A stretch of DNA of 27,401 nt from Nemertoderma westbladi (Eukaryota; Xenacoelomorpha; Nemertodermatida; Nemertodermatidae). Positions 18,641 through 27,401 of the stretch are shown here, one piece after another. The stretch is taken from NCBI GenBank assembly GCA_032718475.1, contig JAUCBJ010002946.1:1-27401 (forward strand), given 5' to 3'. The notes below the pieces were generated by a model. That model was given only the letters and a program-made list of their open reading frames with translations. It did not search any database and had not been told where the DNA came from. A program made the position numbers and the translations under genes. Positions within the stretch are counted from its first letter, which is position 1. Every line of letters begins with the position of its first letter.

Positions 18641-18945
18641 GATGAATAATGTTTCCTTTTCTTTCATGTTTAAAGACGTCTTTGATTTTCAAAGTGACAC
18701 CCATCGCCCCTACATCCGTTATATTCGCAGAATTCTATTATATTCGCTAATCCTGTATCGACCCCGCCAGCAGTCTTAAAACGGCACGAAGTTAAACAAC
18801 TAAACTATCTAACATATTGAAATTTGGTTGTATTTAATTTCTGTTAGGTGGAAGTTATTTTAACAGAGAGAATCAAACGAAACGAAGCTTAGCTAAACCA
18901 TGACGATGACGAAGAATGAAATGATTGAAGAATGAAGCTATAGTT

Positions 18946-18966
18946 GTACCGTACCGTACCGTACCG
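18946..18966 (+). repeat. (GTACC)4 microsatellite
   Basis: Four GTACC pentamers followed by a G. Confidence 0.85.
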
Positions 18967-19362
18967 CGGTAGAAAAGTATAAAATATAGGTACCGTGTAA
19001 GGTAACGTAGGGACTGATTTTTACAAATAGGCCTACACATACACTCTCATTTCCTTGAAGTATGCAAGTGAGATAGATATATTGAAGGGGAACCGTGGAA
19101 ACCAGAACTGTGATTGGGCCCTTTGCGTTACAGGAGTTTATCTGGCAGCTATAGGTAGAAATGCGGTTAATGAGGCCATCCTTTGGGCCCCTTTAAAGGT
19201 ATCTGGGATATTTATTATTAGCCTGGGAGTTGTAAACACCTCTTAACATCCCTTTAGAAATCAGGGCCATTGCGTTGCTATACCAACGACCAATCTGTGC
19301 ATTACCTATTAGCCTAGATCCCCAACATGACGTCAGTAATGCTTTTTGTTAATAATTCATCA

Positions 19363-20766
19363 TTAATAATTCCCTTCCCAGGGCAGGCGAACGTTTAATA
19401 AAGTTTATCGTTAATAATTCCCTTCCCAGGGCGGGCGAACGTTTAATAAAGTTTATCGTTAATAATTCCCTTCCCAGGGCGGGCGAACGTTTAATAAAGT
19501 TTATCGTTAATAATTCCCTTCCCAGGGCGGGTGAACGTTTAATAAAGTTTATCGTTAATAATTCCCTTCCCAGGGCGGGTGAACGTTTAATAAAGTTTAT
19601 CGTTAATAATTCCCTTCCAGGGCGGGTGAACGTTTAATAAAGTTTATCGTTAATAATTCCCTTCCCAGGGCGGGCGAACGTTTAATAAAATTCATCGTTA
19701 ATAATTCCCTTCCCAGGGCGGGTGAACGTTTAATAAAGTTTATCGTTAATAATTCCCTTCCCAGGGCGGGTGAACGTTTAATAAAGTTTATCGTTAATAA
19801 TTCCCTTCCCAGGGCGGGCGAACGTTTAATAAAATTCATCGTTAATAATTCCCTTCCCAGGGCGGGTGAACGTTTAATAAAGTTTATCGTTAATAATTCC
19901 CTTCCCAGGGCGGGCGAACGTTTAATAAAGTTTATCGTTAATAATTCCCTTCCCAGGGCGGGCGAACGTTTAATAAAATTCATCGTTAATAATTCCCTTC
20001 CCAGGGCGGGCGAACGTTTAATAAAGTTTACCATTAATAATTCCCTTCCCAGGGCGGGCGAACGTTTAATAAAGTTTATCGTTAATAATTCCCTTCCCAG
20101 GGCGGGCGAACGTTTAATAAAGTTTATCGTTGATAATTCCCTTCCCAGGGCGGGCGAACGTTTAATAAAGTTTATCGTTAATAATTCCCTTCCCAGGGCG
20201 GGCGAACGTTTAATAAAGTTTATCGTTAATAATTCCCTTCCCAGGGCGGGCGAACGTTTAATAAAGTTTATCGTTAATAATTCCCTTCCCAGGGCGGGTG
20301 AACGTTTAATAAAGTTTATCGTTAATAATTCCCTTCCCAGGGCGGGCGAACGTTTAATAAAATTCATCGTTAATAATTCCCTTCCCAGGGCGGGTGAACG
20401 TTTAATAAAGTTTATCGTTAATAATTCCCTCCCCAGGGCGGGCGAACGTTTAATAAAATTTATCGTTAATAATTCCCTTCCCAGGGCGGGTGAACGTTTA
20501 GTAAAGTTTATCGTTAATAATTCCCTTCCCAGGGCGGGCGAACGTTTAATAAAGTTTATCGTTGATAATTCCCTTCCCAGGGCGGGCGAACGTTTAATAA
20601 AGTTTATCGTTAATAATTCCCTTCCCAGGGCGGGTGAACGTTTAATAAAGTTTATCGTTAATAATTCCCTTCCAGGGCGGGTGAACGTTTAATAAAGTTT
20701 ATCGTTAATAATTCCCTTCCCAGGGCGGGCGAACGTTTAATAAAGTTTATCGTTAATAATTCCCTT
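19363..20766 (-). repeat. 48-bp minisatellite, 29 units
   Basis: TTAATAATTCCCTTCCCAGG begins each unit at 48-bp spacing (19363, 19411 and so on). The span of 1390 bp equals 29 x 48 minus two single-base deletions. Each unit contains GTTTAATAAAGTTTATCG, and so another AATAAA. Because 48 is divisible by three, one minus-strand frame stays open for 254 codons (19603-20367) with a 16-residue repeat (NFIKRSPALGRELLTI). The frame is closed by a one-base deletion in a unit near 19619. An identical deletion is near 20673. Recurrent variants are CGGGC/CGGGT (silent in that frame) and AAAATTCATCG. Confidence 0.96.
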
Positions 20767-20912
20767 CATCCCTCCCAGGGAGGGAGAACGTTCAGGGCGT
20801 TATGTTATTTATGTATGTAGGATAAAAATGATAAAGTTAAAGGTAATTTAAACTATTTTACTAATTTTACTAATTTAAACTAAATGATGGATATTATATA
20901 ATGCATAAGTTA
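20767..20912. other. Junction between the 48-bp and 30-bp arrays
   Basis: It begins with CCCTCCCAGGGAGGG, a near-perfect palindrome with GAACGTTC after it, a degenerate echo of the 48-bp unit. The rest is AT-rich. Confidence 0.6.
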
Positions 20913-22359
20913 GATATATTGGCATTATTGCTATTCGGTGTAAACGCTGATATATTGGCGTTATTGGGTGTAAACGCTGATATATTGGCGTTATTGGGTG
21001 TAAACGCTGATATATTGGCGTTATTGGGTGTAAAAGCTGATATATTGGCGTTATTGGGTGTAAACGCTGATATATTGGCGTTATTGGGTGTAAACGCTGA
21101 TATATTGGCGTTATTGGGTGTAAACGCTGATATATTGGCGTTATTGGGTGTAAACGCTGATATATTGGCGTTATTGGGTGTAAACGCTGATATATTGGCG
21201 TTATTGGGTGTAAACGCTGATATATTGGCGTTATTGGGTGTAAACGCTGATATATTGGCGTTATTGGGTGTAAACGCTGATATATTGGCGTTATTGGGTG
21301 TAAACGCTGATATATTGGCGTTATTGGGTGTAAACGCTGATATATTGGCGTTATTGGGTGTAAACGCTGATATATTGGCGTTATTGGGTGTAAACGCTGA
21401 TATATTGGCGTTATTGGGTGTAAACGCTGATATATTGGCGTTATTGGGTGTAAACGCTGATATATTGGCGTTATTGGGTGTAAACGCTGATATATTGGCG
21501 TTATTGGGTGTAAACGCTGATATATTGGCGTTATTGGGTGTAAACGCTGATATATTGGCGTTATTGGGTGTAAACGCTGATATATTGGCGTTATTGGGTG
21601 TAAACGCTGATATATTGGCGTTATTGGGTGTAAACGCTGATATATTGGCGTTATTGGGTGTAAACGCTGATATATTGGCGTTATTGGGTGTAAACGCTGA
21701 TATATTGGCGTTATTGGGTGTAAACGCTGATATATTGGCGTTATTGGGTGTAAACGCTGATATATTGGCGTTATTGGGTGTAAACGCTGATATATTGGCG
21801 TTATTGGGTGTAAACGCTGATATATTGGCGTTATTGGGTGTAAACGCTGATATATTGGCGTTATTGGGTGTAAACGCTGATATATTGGCGTTATTGGGTG
21901 TAAACGCTGATATATTGGCGTTATTGGGTGTAAACGCTGATATATTGGCGTTATTGGGTGTAAACGCTGATATATTGGCGTTATTGGGTGTAAACGCTGA
22001 TATATTGGCGTTATTGGGTGTAAACGCTGATATATTGGCGTTATTGGGTGTAAACGCTGATATATTGGCGTTATTGGGTGTAAACGCTGATATATTGGCG
22101 TTATTGGGTGTAAACGCTGATATATTGGCGTTATTGGGTGTAAACGCTGATATATTGGCGTTATTGGGTGTAAACGCTGATATATTGGCGTTATTGGGTG
22201 TAAACGCTGATATATTGGCGTTATTGGGTGTAAACGCTGATATATTGGCGTTATTGGGTGTAAACGCTGATATATTGGCGTTATTGGGTGTAAACGCTGA
22301 TATATTGGCGTTATTGGGTGTAAACGCTGATATATTGGCGTTATTGGGTGTAAACGCTA
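20913..22359 (+). repeat. 30-bp minisatellite, 47 almost identical units
   Basis: From 20941 to 22350 the sequence is 47 consecutive 30-bp units (GTAAACGCTGATATATTGGC plus GTTATTGGGT). I find a single substitution in 1,410 bases (A for C at 21035). A degenerate first unit lies at 20913-20940 and a partial last one ends at 22359. The plus-strand frame 20901-22451 (516 codons, repeat GVNADILALL) is open only because 30 is divisible by three. Two minus-strand frames are also stop-free across the array, so there is no case for a protein. The unit includes GGGTGTAAACGCT, the terminus of the inverted-repeat element that follows. Confidence 0.97.
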
Positions 22360-22551
22360 CGTCAACAACCGAAAACCACTGCCGACAACGACAAACACGA
22401 AAATGTAACCTGTTCTCATGCGACTATCTTTTTTTGTTTTGGTTAAAATAACATTCCACTGTGACCTGTTCCTTTCCTTCAGCCTCAATTGATAATTAAC
22501 ATTAATTAGCGTCAATAATGGTTGTCGGTTGTCGGCTTAGCGTTTACACCC
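22346..22551 (+). mobile_element. 206-bp inverted-repeat (MITE-like) element at the array edge
   Basis: GGGTGTAAACGCTA (22346-22359) is the exact reverse complement of 22538-22551. The arms extend to 33 bp (22346-22378 versus 22519-22551) with about four mismatches. The interior has no coding frame of its own and includes a family-B block (22430-22500). No target duplication is obvious, perhaps because the left side has been replaced by the 30-bp array. Its first 16 bp also occur at 6717-6732. Confidence 0.65.
22430..22500 (-). repeat. Dispersed repeat family B, copy 4
   Basis: TTTTGGTTAAAATAACATTC, then GTGACCTGTTCCTTTCC and CAATTGATAATTAAC match 11840-11897 in order and orientation. Confidence 0.65.
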
Positions 22552-23098
22552 ATATATATTGTATGATAAATTTTTTCCTACCGATAAAATTAATAATTAT
22601 AATTTAATATAATAAATTAGAATTTTACCGTGTTGCCAATAAGTCTGGGAACAAAAAGATTATAAAACTACTAAGATCAATGTCCTGGCCACCCATGTAC
22701 TATCCTGGGATTATAATTCGAACATCGATTTGTTGAAGTAAGCAAGTCATCCCATATTTTATTTATTCTCGCATCAGTGAACCCATGTTCTGTACCAAAG
22801 GGCGTTAACCTCCAGAAACCTGCTTGTAATCAGACATCCCACATTGTTGGCGAGATGCGATCCATATCAATTCTTGTTAAATATTTGGAGTAAATAAATA
22901 TTGTGCTAACATATGTTGCCTCGAGCTATTCAATCTATTTATATAATCAGGAAAATATGGAGAAAGGGAAATAATTATACAGAAGAATAATTGTTTTTTT
23001 TACAAAATTTTGAAAAAAAGTGTTTCAAGTAGTTAGTATTTGAGAATAGAAGCATTACGTTTAATTAATTAACTTCATTAACTGACACTGATAGTCTG
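22552..23098. other. AT-rich spacer
   Basis: I see no gene or clear repeat. Confidence 0.45.
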
Positions 23099-23307
23099 GC
23101 CCATGTGAAGAATACCAGGTTTTCAACGAAAATACAGCAAACCTCGTCTATCAATTCATCTCAACTCAATTTTAACTTATCAATTAAGGGAAAGGAGCAG
23201 GTTACAGTATGGCACGCGTATTCTAACCAAAACAATCAAATTAACTAATGCCAATAGATCAAAGTACTGTTTTATTTTTGGGAGCAACCGTCTGTTATTT
23301 GCGTAGA
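23099..23307 (+). mobile_element. Partial MITE-like element A3 fused to family B sequence
   Basis: It begins GCCCATGTGAAGAATACCAG, as in A1, continues GTTTTCAACGAAAATACAG, then diverges into a full family-B block (CAATTAAGGGAAAGGAGCAG from 23180, CTGTTATTTGCG to 23307). The right terminal repeat is not found. The mosaic suggests that families A and B are deletion variants of one longer inverted-repeat element. The 100-codon frame at 23248-23550 lies partly in this repeat and is not supported. Confidence 0.6.
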
Positions 23308-23669
23308 TATTCCTGGAGAAAGAGAGGAATTTTGGTTGCGTCGAATCCCATATCGAACATTCTGCATGTTTCTATTTTTAAAAACTGCAGATTTATTACT
23401 TATTTAATCAAACCTGCGAATATTCACATAATATTTAATCACTTCAACAACATAATAAAAAGATATTTTTTATTGTCTACATACATTAGGTACGGTAGTT
23501 GCCCGCAAGCACTGTATATGTATACAGTACATGCCTGTAATGGGTATTAATTAAATATAATATGAATAATGCTTTGATAACGAAATTACTTACGGCGAGA
23601 AATCGCGCAAAGGTCCGCGTTTACTAACTGACCATGAACTGTCTCCTTGATAGGCTTACTACCAAAAAA

Positions 23670-23758
23670 ATTTACCGGAAAGTGGGATTGAACTCGGTAC
23701 CTACTGCCTAGAGGTTCCAAGTTCTACCAACCAACTACCAACTTCGCCACTGCGCCGC
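23670..23758 (-). repeat. tRNA-derived SINE head (Pol III A and B boxes)
   Basis: On the minus strand TGGCGAAGTTGG (23749 to 23738) is a full match to the Pol III A-box consensus, and GAGTTCAATCC (23695 to 23685) matches the B box, with starts about 54 nt apart. The ends that would form an acceptor stem do not pair, so this is a tRNA-derived SINE or tRNA pseudogene and not a working tRNA. The body would extend towards lower coordinates. No clear tail was found. Confidence 0.55.
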
Positions 23759-24062
23759 ATAAAACTAAAACCTACCTGGAAATTAACAACACCAACAACA
23801 ACTCCCACGGAGTGAATACTAGAGGTCTCGCTACGCGGACCTGAAAAGTATGTATATTACGGAGTCATTTGATGGTGATGGTGGATCTGTAATGTCGGTA
23901 ATGTGCTATCGTTAACAGCTATAATAGATGAATATAAACCTTATATAAATAATTAAAATAATAATAATTTTTATAATAATAATATATAATAATTAAAATA
24001 ATTAAATATTAAAATTGTAAGAAAAAATGGATAACTTCGGATAGTTAACCGGCTTCAGAGTG

Positions 24063-24359
24063 GCCCATGATAGCGCCTATGCATGTGAAGAATACCAGGA
24101 TTTCACTTTTCGGTCGACTTTTAATTGGAAATTTATATATGACGATTTTTTATCTTTTTAAATTTATCCTTATAAGTGTTTTATAGCGCTTATTTCTGTC
24201 TTATAACCTGTACATATACTAATTCGTTTATTGTTTTGGTTAGATTCAGCCATTCTGTTACCTGTGTTTTTGGTGAAAATCTGGTATTCTTCACATGGGG
24301 GTAACTGCAAAGTGAAATATAACGGCAGGAAGTCTGGTAGTTTGGTTATTCACATGGGC
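24063..24359 (-). mobile_element. MITE-like element A2, full-length, inverted relative to A1
   Basis: Its reverse complement aligns end to end with 7489-7793. It shares the terminal GCCCATGTGAA, the internal second terminal motif, CACAGGT-ACAG, TAACCAAAACAATAAACGAA, AGCGCTATAAAACA and AAAAGTCGACCGA. The ends differ locally. The left side has an insertion-like TGATAGCGCCTATG within the terminus, and there is no triplicated 13-mer. No clear target duplication is seen. It is non-coding. Confidence 0.8.
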
Positions 24360-24419
24360 CGCCCATAGAGTCAAGGATATTAGTTTTTTGCAATGTACTG
24401 TAGTAAGTGGAAGTTGCTA

Positions 24420-24601
24420 CTGACCGGACCCTACAAATAAATACCGTATTGAAGCTTTATAATTAATTTATATTTTACTTGTGTATTATTGACCAGACCC
24501 TTGACCCTTATTACCTCAACTTTGTTAACTTTCGTTTATTGTTTTGGTTCCCCAACACGCATCTGTAACCTGCTCCTTTAAATGACAATGGGTCCGGTCA
24601 G
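24420..24601. mobile_element. Possible small inverted-repeat element
   Basis: CTGACCGGACCC (24420-24431) is the exact reverse complement of 24590-24601. The interior includes a family-B fragment (TTTATTGTTTTGGTT, GTAACCTGCTCCTTT, 24531-24580). The outer flanks also show rough inverted similarity (GTAGTAAGT on both sides, in the same orientation). No duplication confirms insertion. Confidence 0.4.
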
Positions 24602-24638
24602 TCGCCTTTGCCGTAGTAAGTAGGTGGCAAGGGGTTCT

Positions 24639-24656
24639 CCCCCCCCCCCCCCCCCC
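24639..24656 (+). repeat. Poly-C tract (18 C)
   Basis: A third long C-run in the window, after GGGGTTCT. The minus-strand frame crossing it (24598-24783) owes its Gly run to this tract and is not a gene. Confidence 0.9.
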
Positions 24657-25340
24657 AAGAGCCTACAGATACATTCCGGATTCTTCGCGGTGGAAGGAGC
24701 GACTTTTCGGCAGATATGATGGTGGGTGACCACATGCCTCTGTATTTCATTAGGACCAGTCCATCTCCGGTCTGTGAACGCAATAGAGTTCCAGAATGAC
24801 GGCGGGATTTCCTAACTTTAATAGTCGTTAGTGAGACTGTTAAACGTTTTAATGTACGCCTACGTTAAATTTATTGAAGTGAAACTAATTTCCCCCTTAT
24901 TAGTACACTAGACATACGGCTCGTATAACCGCCACCTTTTTTATCTAAAGAACTTAATGTGTAAGATAAAACAAAGCACCTGTAATAACGCGACCCGGAG
25001 GGAAATTGTTTCTGGGGCGACACGTAACACTCAAAGGATAGAATCTGTGTCAGTTAATTACCCCTAATCCGAATACTCGACTCTCCAACACTGCTTCACG
25101 GATTAGCTTTCTGATTTAGTATTCATTTGAGATGCAGATTTTACCAGAATCCTGTTTTAATTCCAGGATTTACGTGCGACAAACGCGCCTTTCATTAGCG
25201 TAAAGGAAGCACGTGAATATTGACTTTGACATAACAGATATCTGTAATCGGCCTCTAACATTGAAGCTGCACATTGAGATGCTATGCCGGCTAGACAAAT
25301 GTATTTTGACACCCCCATGTAATCCACAATTAGCCAGCCC
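24657..25340. other. Spacer with no recognised gene
   Basis: I recognise nothing coding. At 25279-25300, GCTATGCCGGCTAGACAA resembles GGTATGCCGGCTTATCAA at 25361, the 3' ORF end of the neighbouring LINE, and may be a decayed duplicate of it. Confidence 0.4.
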
Positions 25341-26515
25341 AATGCAGCGTGCATTAAGAATGGTATGCCGGCTTATCAACAAAGTTGCACCGACACAACT
25401 CCCCATCCCCCATCACTTTCGCGAGATTATCCGCATTTTCAAGGCATGTGTCCTTTAAGAGGCGTCTCAAGAAAGTCATGGCCTGTCCACCATGCTAATT
25501 TTCTGACAGGGGCGGACAAAGCACAATATTGTGCACAGCCTGGTCCTTAGAGCGAAAACAATGACCTGCAAAGCGGAGGCGGCTTTATTAAAGTGTCAAG
25601 CTTGGGGGAACCAATGAGACACCTCCAATGTTATATAGAGTCTGGTTGGAGATGTGTGCATTGTACTTGACACAGTGAACCCGACGTAGCATTCTTGTGA
25701 ATGTGCCATCCAGAGATTTGGTATCCTCAGCAGTTAGAGCCCAGCATAATACTCCCATAGGGGAGTACTGGAACTACTGCTGCTCTAAATAATCGGACCT
25801 TAAGTTTCCGATGTATTCTGTGTGACTTCCAAATCCTGGAAAGCCCATTCAAGCTGCCCCTCCCTTACGTATTCGAAGGTCCTCACCTGACTTCCGGATC
25901 CATGATCCCAGGTAACAGAAGTCGTCCACATGTTCAAGCAAGCCATCCTTTGAGCTTATGCCCATACGATTAGACATTTCCTGAGGACTTTCAATGGTAA
26001 CTGTGAAGATTTTGGTCTTCTTGGAGTTAACAAAAAGACCGACACCTGTTCTAATGAGCTGAGGAGCCGTTGGGCTCCCTCTAGTGATTCTGAGAGTACT
26101 CCTAAGTCACCAGCAAAGCTTAGATCAGTTAGGAACTTGGCTAGATTCCCTCGACTTCTGGAGCCAATAGGTGGAGTTACCATCACCTCATCATCATTAT
26201 GATGATCTAAGGATATGCGTAGAACATAGTCAACCACAATTATGAACAAGAATGGCGAGAGTGTGTCTCCCTGGAGGACGCCCCATAACACTTCAAATGG
26301 TTCTGTGTCACCGTCAACAGTAGACTCAAATGTTGTCGAACCATCGTATACAGATCTGATTGCTGCAATAATTTCATCAGGAATCTCATATAATGAAATT
26401 TTATATATATGCTGAACATACATGAGCGAGACAAAGGCCTTGAAGAAGTCAATAAAAATAACAGCCAGATGCCTGTCTTGCTTTTTTGATAACTCTTCAA
26501 TTATCCTTCTAAGTG
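25341..26515 (-). mobile_element. RTE-like LINE, 5'-truncated and mutated 3' half
   Basis: Aligns to about 940-2131 of the near-complete copy, from the ORF end to the region upstream of the RT palm motif. The longest open block (25956-26423) keeps VYDGSTTF, LWGVLQGDT and VVDYVLR, but the catalytic box reads FAGD in place of FADD. Several indels break the frame, among them a deletion near 26430 that removes the palm-motif surroundings and an insertion near 26400. The copy is dead. The 5' truncation at 26515 faces the head of the opposite-strand copy at 26868. Confidence 0.85.
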
Positions 26516-26867
26516 GAAGACAGAGTAGATTCTCGCCTCGAAAAGAGTAGATTACATGGCATATTATTCTACCAATACACCATGTTCTGGAATATAGTGT
26601 CTTTATTCAGGTACATGCCCCCACCCCACCCCCAATTTTTTTTACAAATCGCCATGAGATTGCATGAAATTTGAAACAGAGATAGTTTCACCTCCCTCCT
26701 CCTTACTGGGTGAGCCAGAATTTTTATTTTCGGTTTGGTTTTGCATATGAGCGAGGCTATTTTATTCTATTAAATAAAAACAACATATTCTGGAATATTT
26801 TGTTTATCCCAAACATACTGTAGCTTGGCAACAATGCAATACATCTTTAATCATGCTAAATTACATG
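26516..26867. other. Unrelated 350-bp segment between two head-to-head LINE pieces
   Basis: No gene is seen. CATGTTCTGGAATAT (26581-26595) and CATATTCTGGAATAT (26784-26798) are direct repeats with one mismatch in 15. They could be target duplications around a ~190-bp insert containing a C-rich and poly-T stretch. Confidence 0.45.
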
Positions 26868-27401
26868 CTTAGTCTGCGTGCTAGCAGAACAACGAAATCT
26901 GCCTTGCCTCGGCATGACTGGTCCTCTCTGTTGCAACAGCCAAGTGTGAGACACTACTACAGCTACTTCACACTACAGCTGAGCAACAGGTATGATGTTA
27001 TTGCCTCTGAGGCGGCAGATCACTGCGTTTACAGAAGCAGTTAAGCTTAGCAGCCTCGCAGAAACAGTTCCTGTATACCCTCGAAACAGGAAAAGGGCCC
27101 CCTGGACTGACAACAAAATTCAGAAGTGCCGAAATGACCTCTATAAGGCGCAGAAAGAGTCCCGACTCAAACAGACTACAGCGGCCAAGAATGCAGTTAA
27201 GGCTGCATCTAGGTCCCTGAACAGGCAGTACTCTGTTAATCTACAGGAGCTAATAAACCAACAGGTTGATGCCATCAATGATGCTGACGACAGCAGGCAA
27301 TCATCCCAGGCATGGAAATTGATCAACTTGCTTACTGGGCGGAAAAGCCAACCAACCACCAAGGTTAAGGCTGAATCACCAGCCGATCGCCTCAATGGTT
27401 G
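26868..27401 (+). mobile_element. RTE-like LINE fragment on the plus strand, running off the window
   Basis: Aligns to the reverse complement of about 3140 down to 2610 of the near-complete copy, covering the endonuclease-RT linker. It starts LSLRASRTTKSALPRHDW. It has CAA (Gln) where the near-complete copy has the TAA nonsense codon, and a ~9-base insertion soon after. A deletion near 27025 shifts the frame, after which the frame (ETVPVYPRNRKRAPWTDN onward) is open to the window end. It is 5'-truncated at 26868. Confidence 0.87.

Larger units (their letters stand above)
17261..19362. other. 2.1 kb with no recognised gene
   Basis: Frames of 63-76 codons exist (17708-17938 minus; 19055-19246 plus), but none is recognisable. 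Three TACCGGTA palindromes (17325, 17834, 17959) and a (GTACC)4 microsatellite (18946-18966) are present. GTGCCTGTAAGT at about 18405-18416 matches a splice donor in isolation. Confidence 0.45.

Noticed and set aside
19603-20367. 254-codon protein of 16-residue repeats on the minus strand
   Set aside because: Produced by a 48-bp period. The array extends beyond both ends of the frame and contains units with a one-base deletion that break it.
4708-22359. CRISPR array(s), suggested by regular spacing
   Set aside because: The arrays are direct tandem repeats with no unique spacers, there are no cas-like genes, and the context is eukaryotic.
20901-22451. 516-codon leucine-rich repeat protein on the plus strand
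   Set aside because: The frame exists because the 30-bp unit is stop-free and divisible by three. Two minus-strand frames are equally open, and near-identity at the DNA level leaves no sign of protein-level selection.
23248-23550. 100-codon plus-strand ORF
   Set aside because: It starts inside a dispersed repeat, has low-complexity AT-rich composition and no recognisable motif.
23670-23758. Functional tRNA gene on the minus strand
   Set aside because: The A and B boxes are good, but the 5' and 3' ends cannot form an acceptor stem. A SINE head or pseudo-tRNA is more likely.
27141-27395. Minus-strand 84-codon frame at the window end
   Set aside because: Antisense shadow of the plus-strand LINE copy. 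The same shadow appears at 2385-2864.

Overview
The window reads as nuclear DNA of an invertebrate animal. It is AT-rich, has no dense or operon-like gene order, and is filled with APE-type non-LTR retrotransposons (LINEs), tRNA-like SINE heads, small inverted-repeat transposons (MITE-like) and minisatellites. The few gene signals have spliced-gene form (a TATA box, CAG|GTAAGT donors). The species cannot be named from the sequence. No complete host gene was found.

Layout. 1-777: no recognised gene. 778-4092: an RTE-like LINE on the minus strand. It carries an endonuclease and a reverse transcriptase in one frame broken by a single nonsense codon, a very short 3' UTR, a (TAG)n tail, and 130-bp direct repeats on both sides. 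4708-5473 and 5564-5959: two minisatellites (29-bp; 18/24-bp). 6046-6544: two LINE scraps. 7428-7996: a MITE-like element nested in another dispersed repeat. 8000-12260: diverged repeats (including dimers of ~150-bp units), poly-C tracts, a TATA box followed by a perfect splice donor, and a possible terminal exon. 12796-14124: a decayed LINE 3' half with a pentamer tail. It lies next to a possible coding exon on the minus strand (14148-14275). 14967-17260: a 2.3-kb 17/20-bp minisatellite with internal ~548-bp duplication. 19363-20766: a 48-bp array of 29 units. 20913-22359: a 30-bp array of 47 nearly identical units, ending inside a small inverted-repeat element. 23099-24601: more inverted-repeat elements and a tRNA-like SINE head. 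25341-27401: two further copies of the same LINE, head to head, probably one twin-primed (5'-inverted) insertion interrupted by ~350 bp.

Five unrelated tandem arrays occupy about 6.3 kb, roughly 23% of the window. Their long open frames are explained by stop-free repeat units and should not be taken as proteins. The most interesting structure is the apparent link between transposon ends and tandem arrays. The 30-bp satellite unit contains the terminal 13 bp of an adjacent inverted-repeat element, and one terminal repeat of an unrelated MITE is itself a 3x tandem array.
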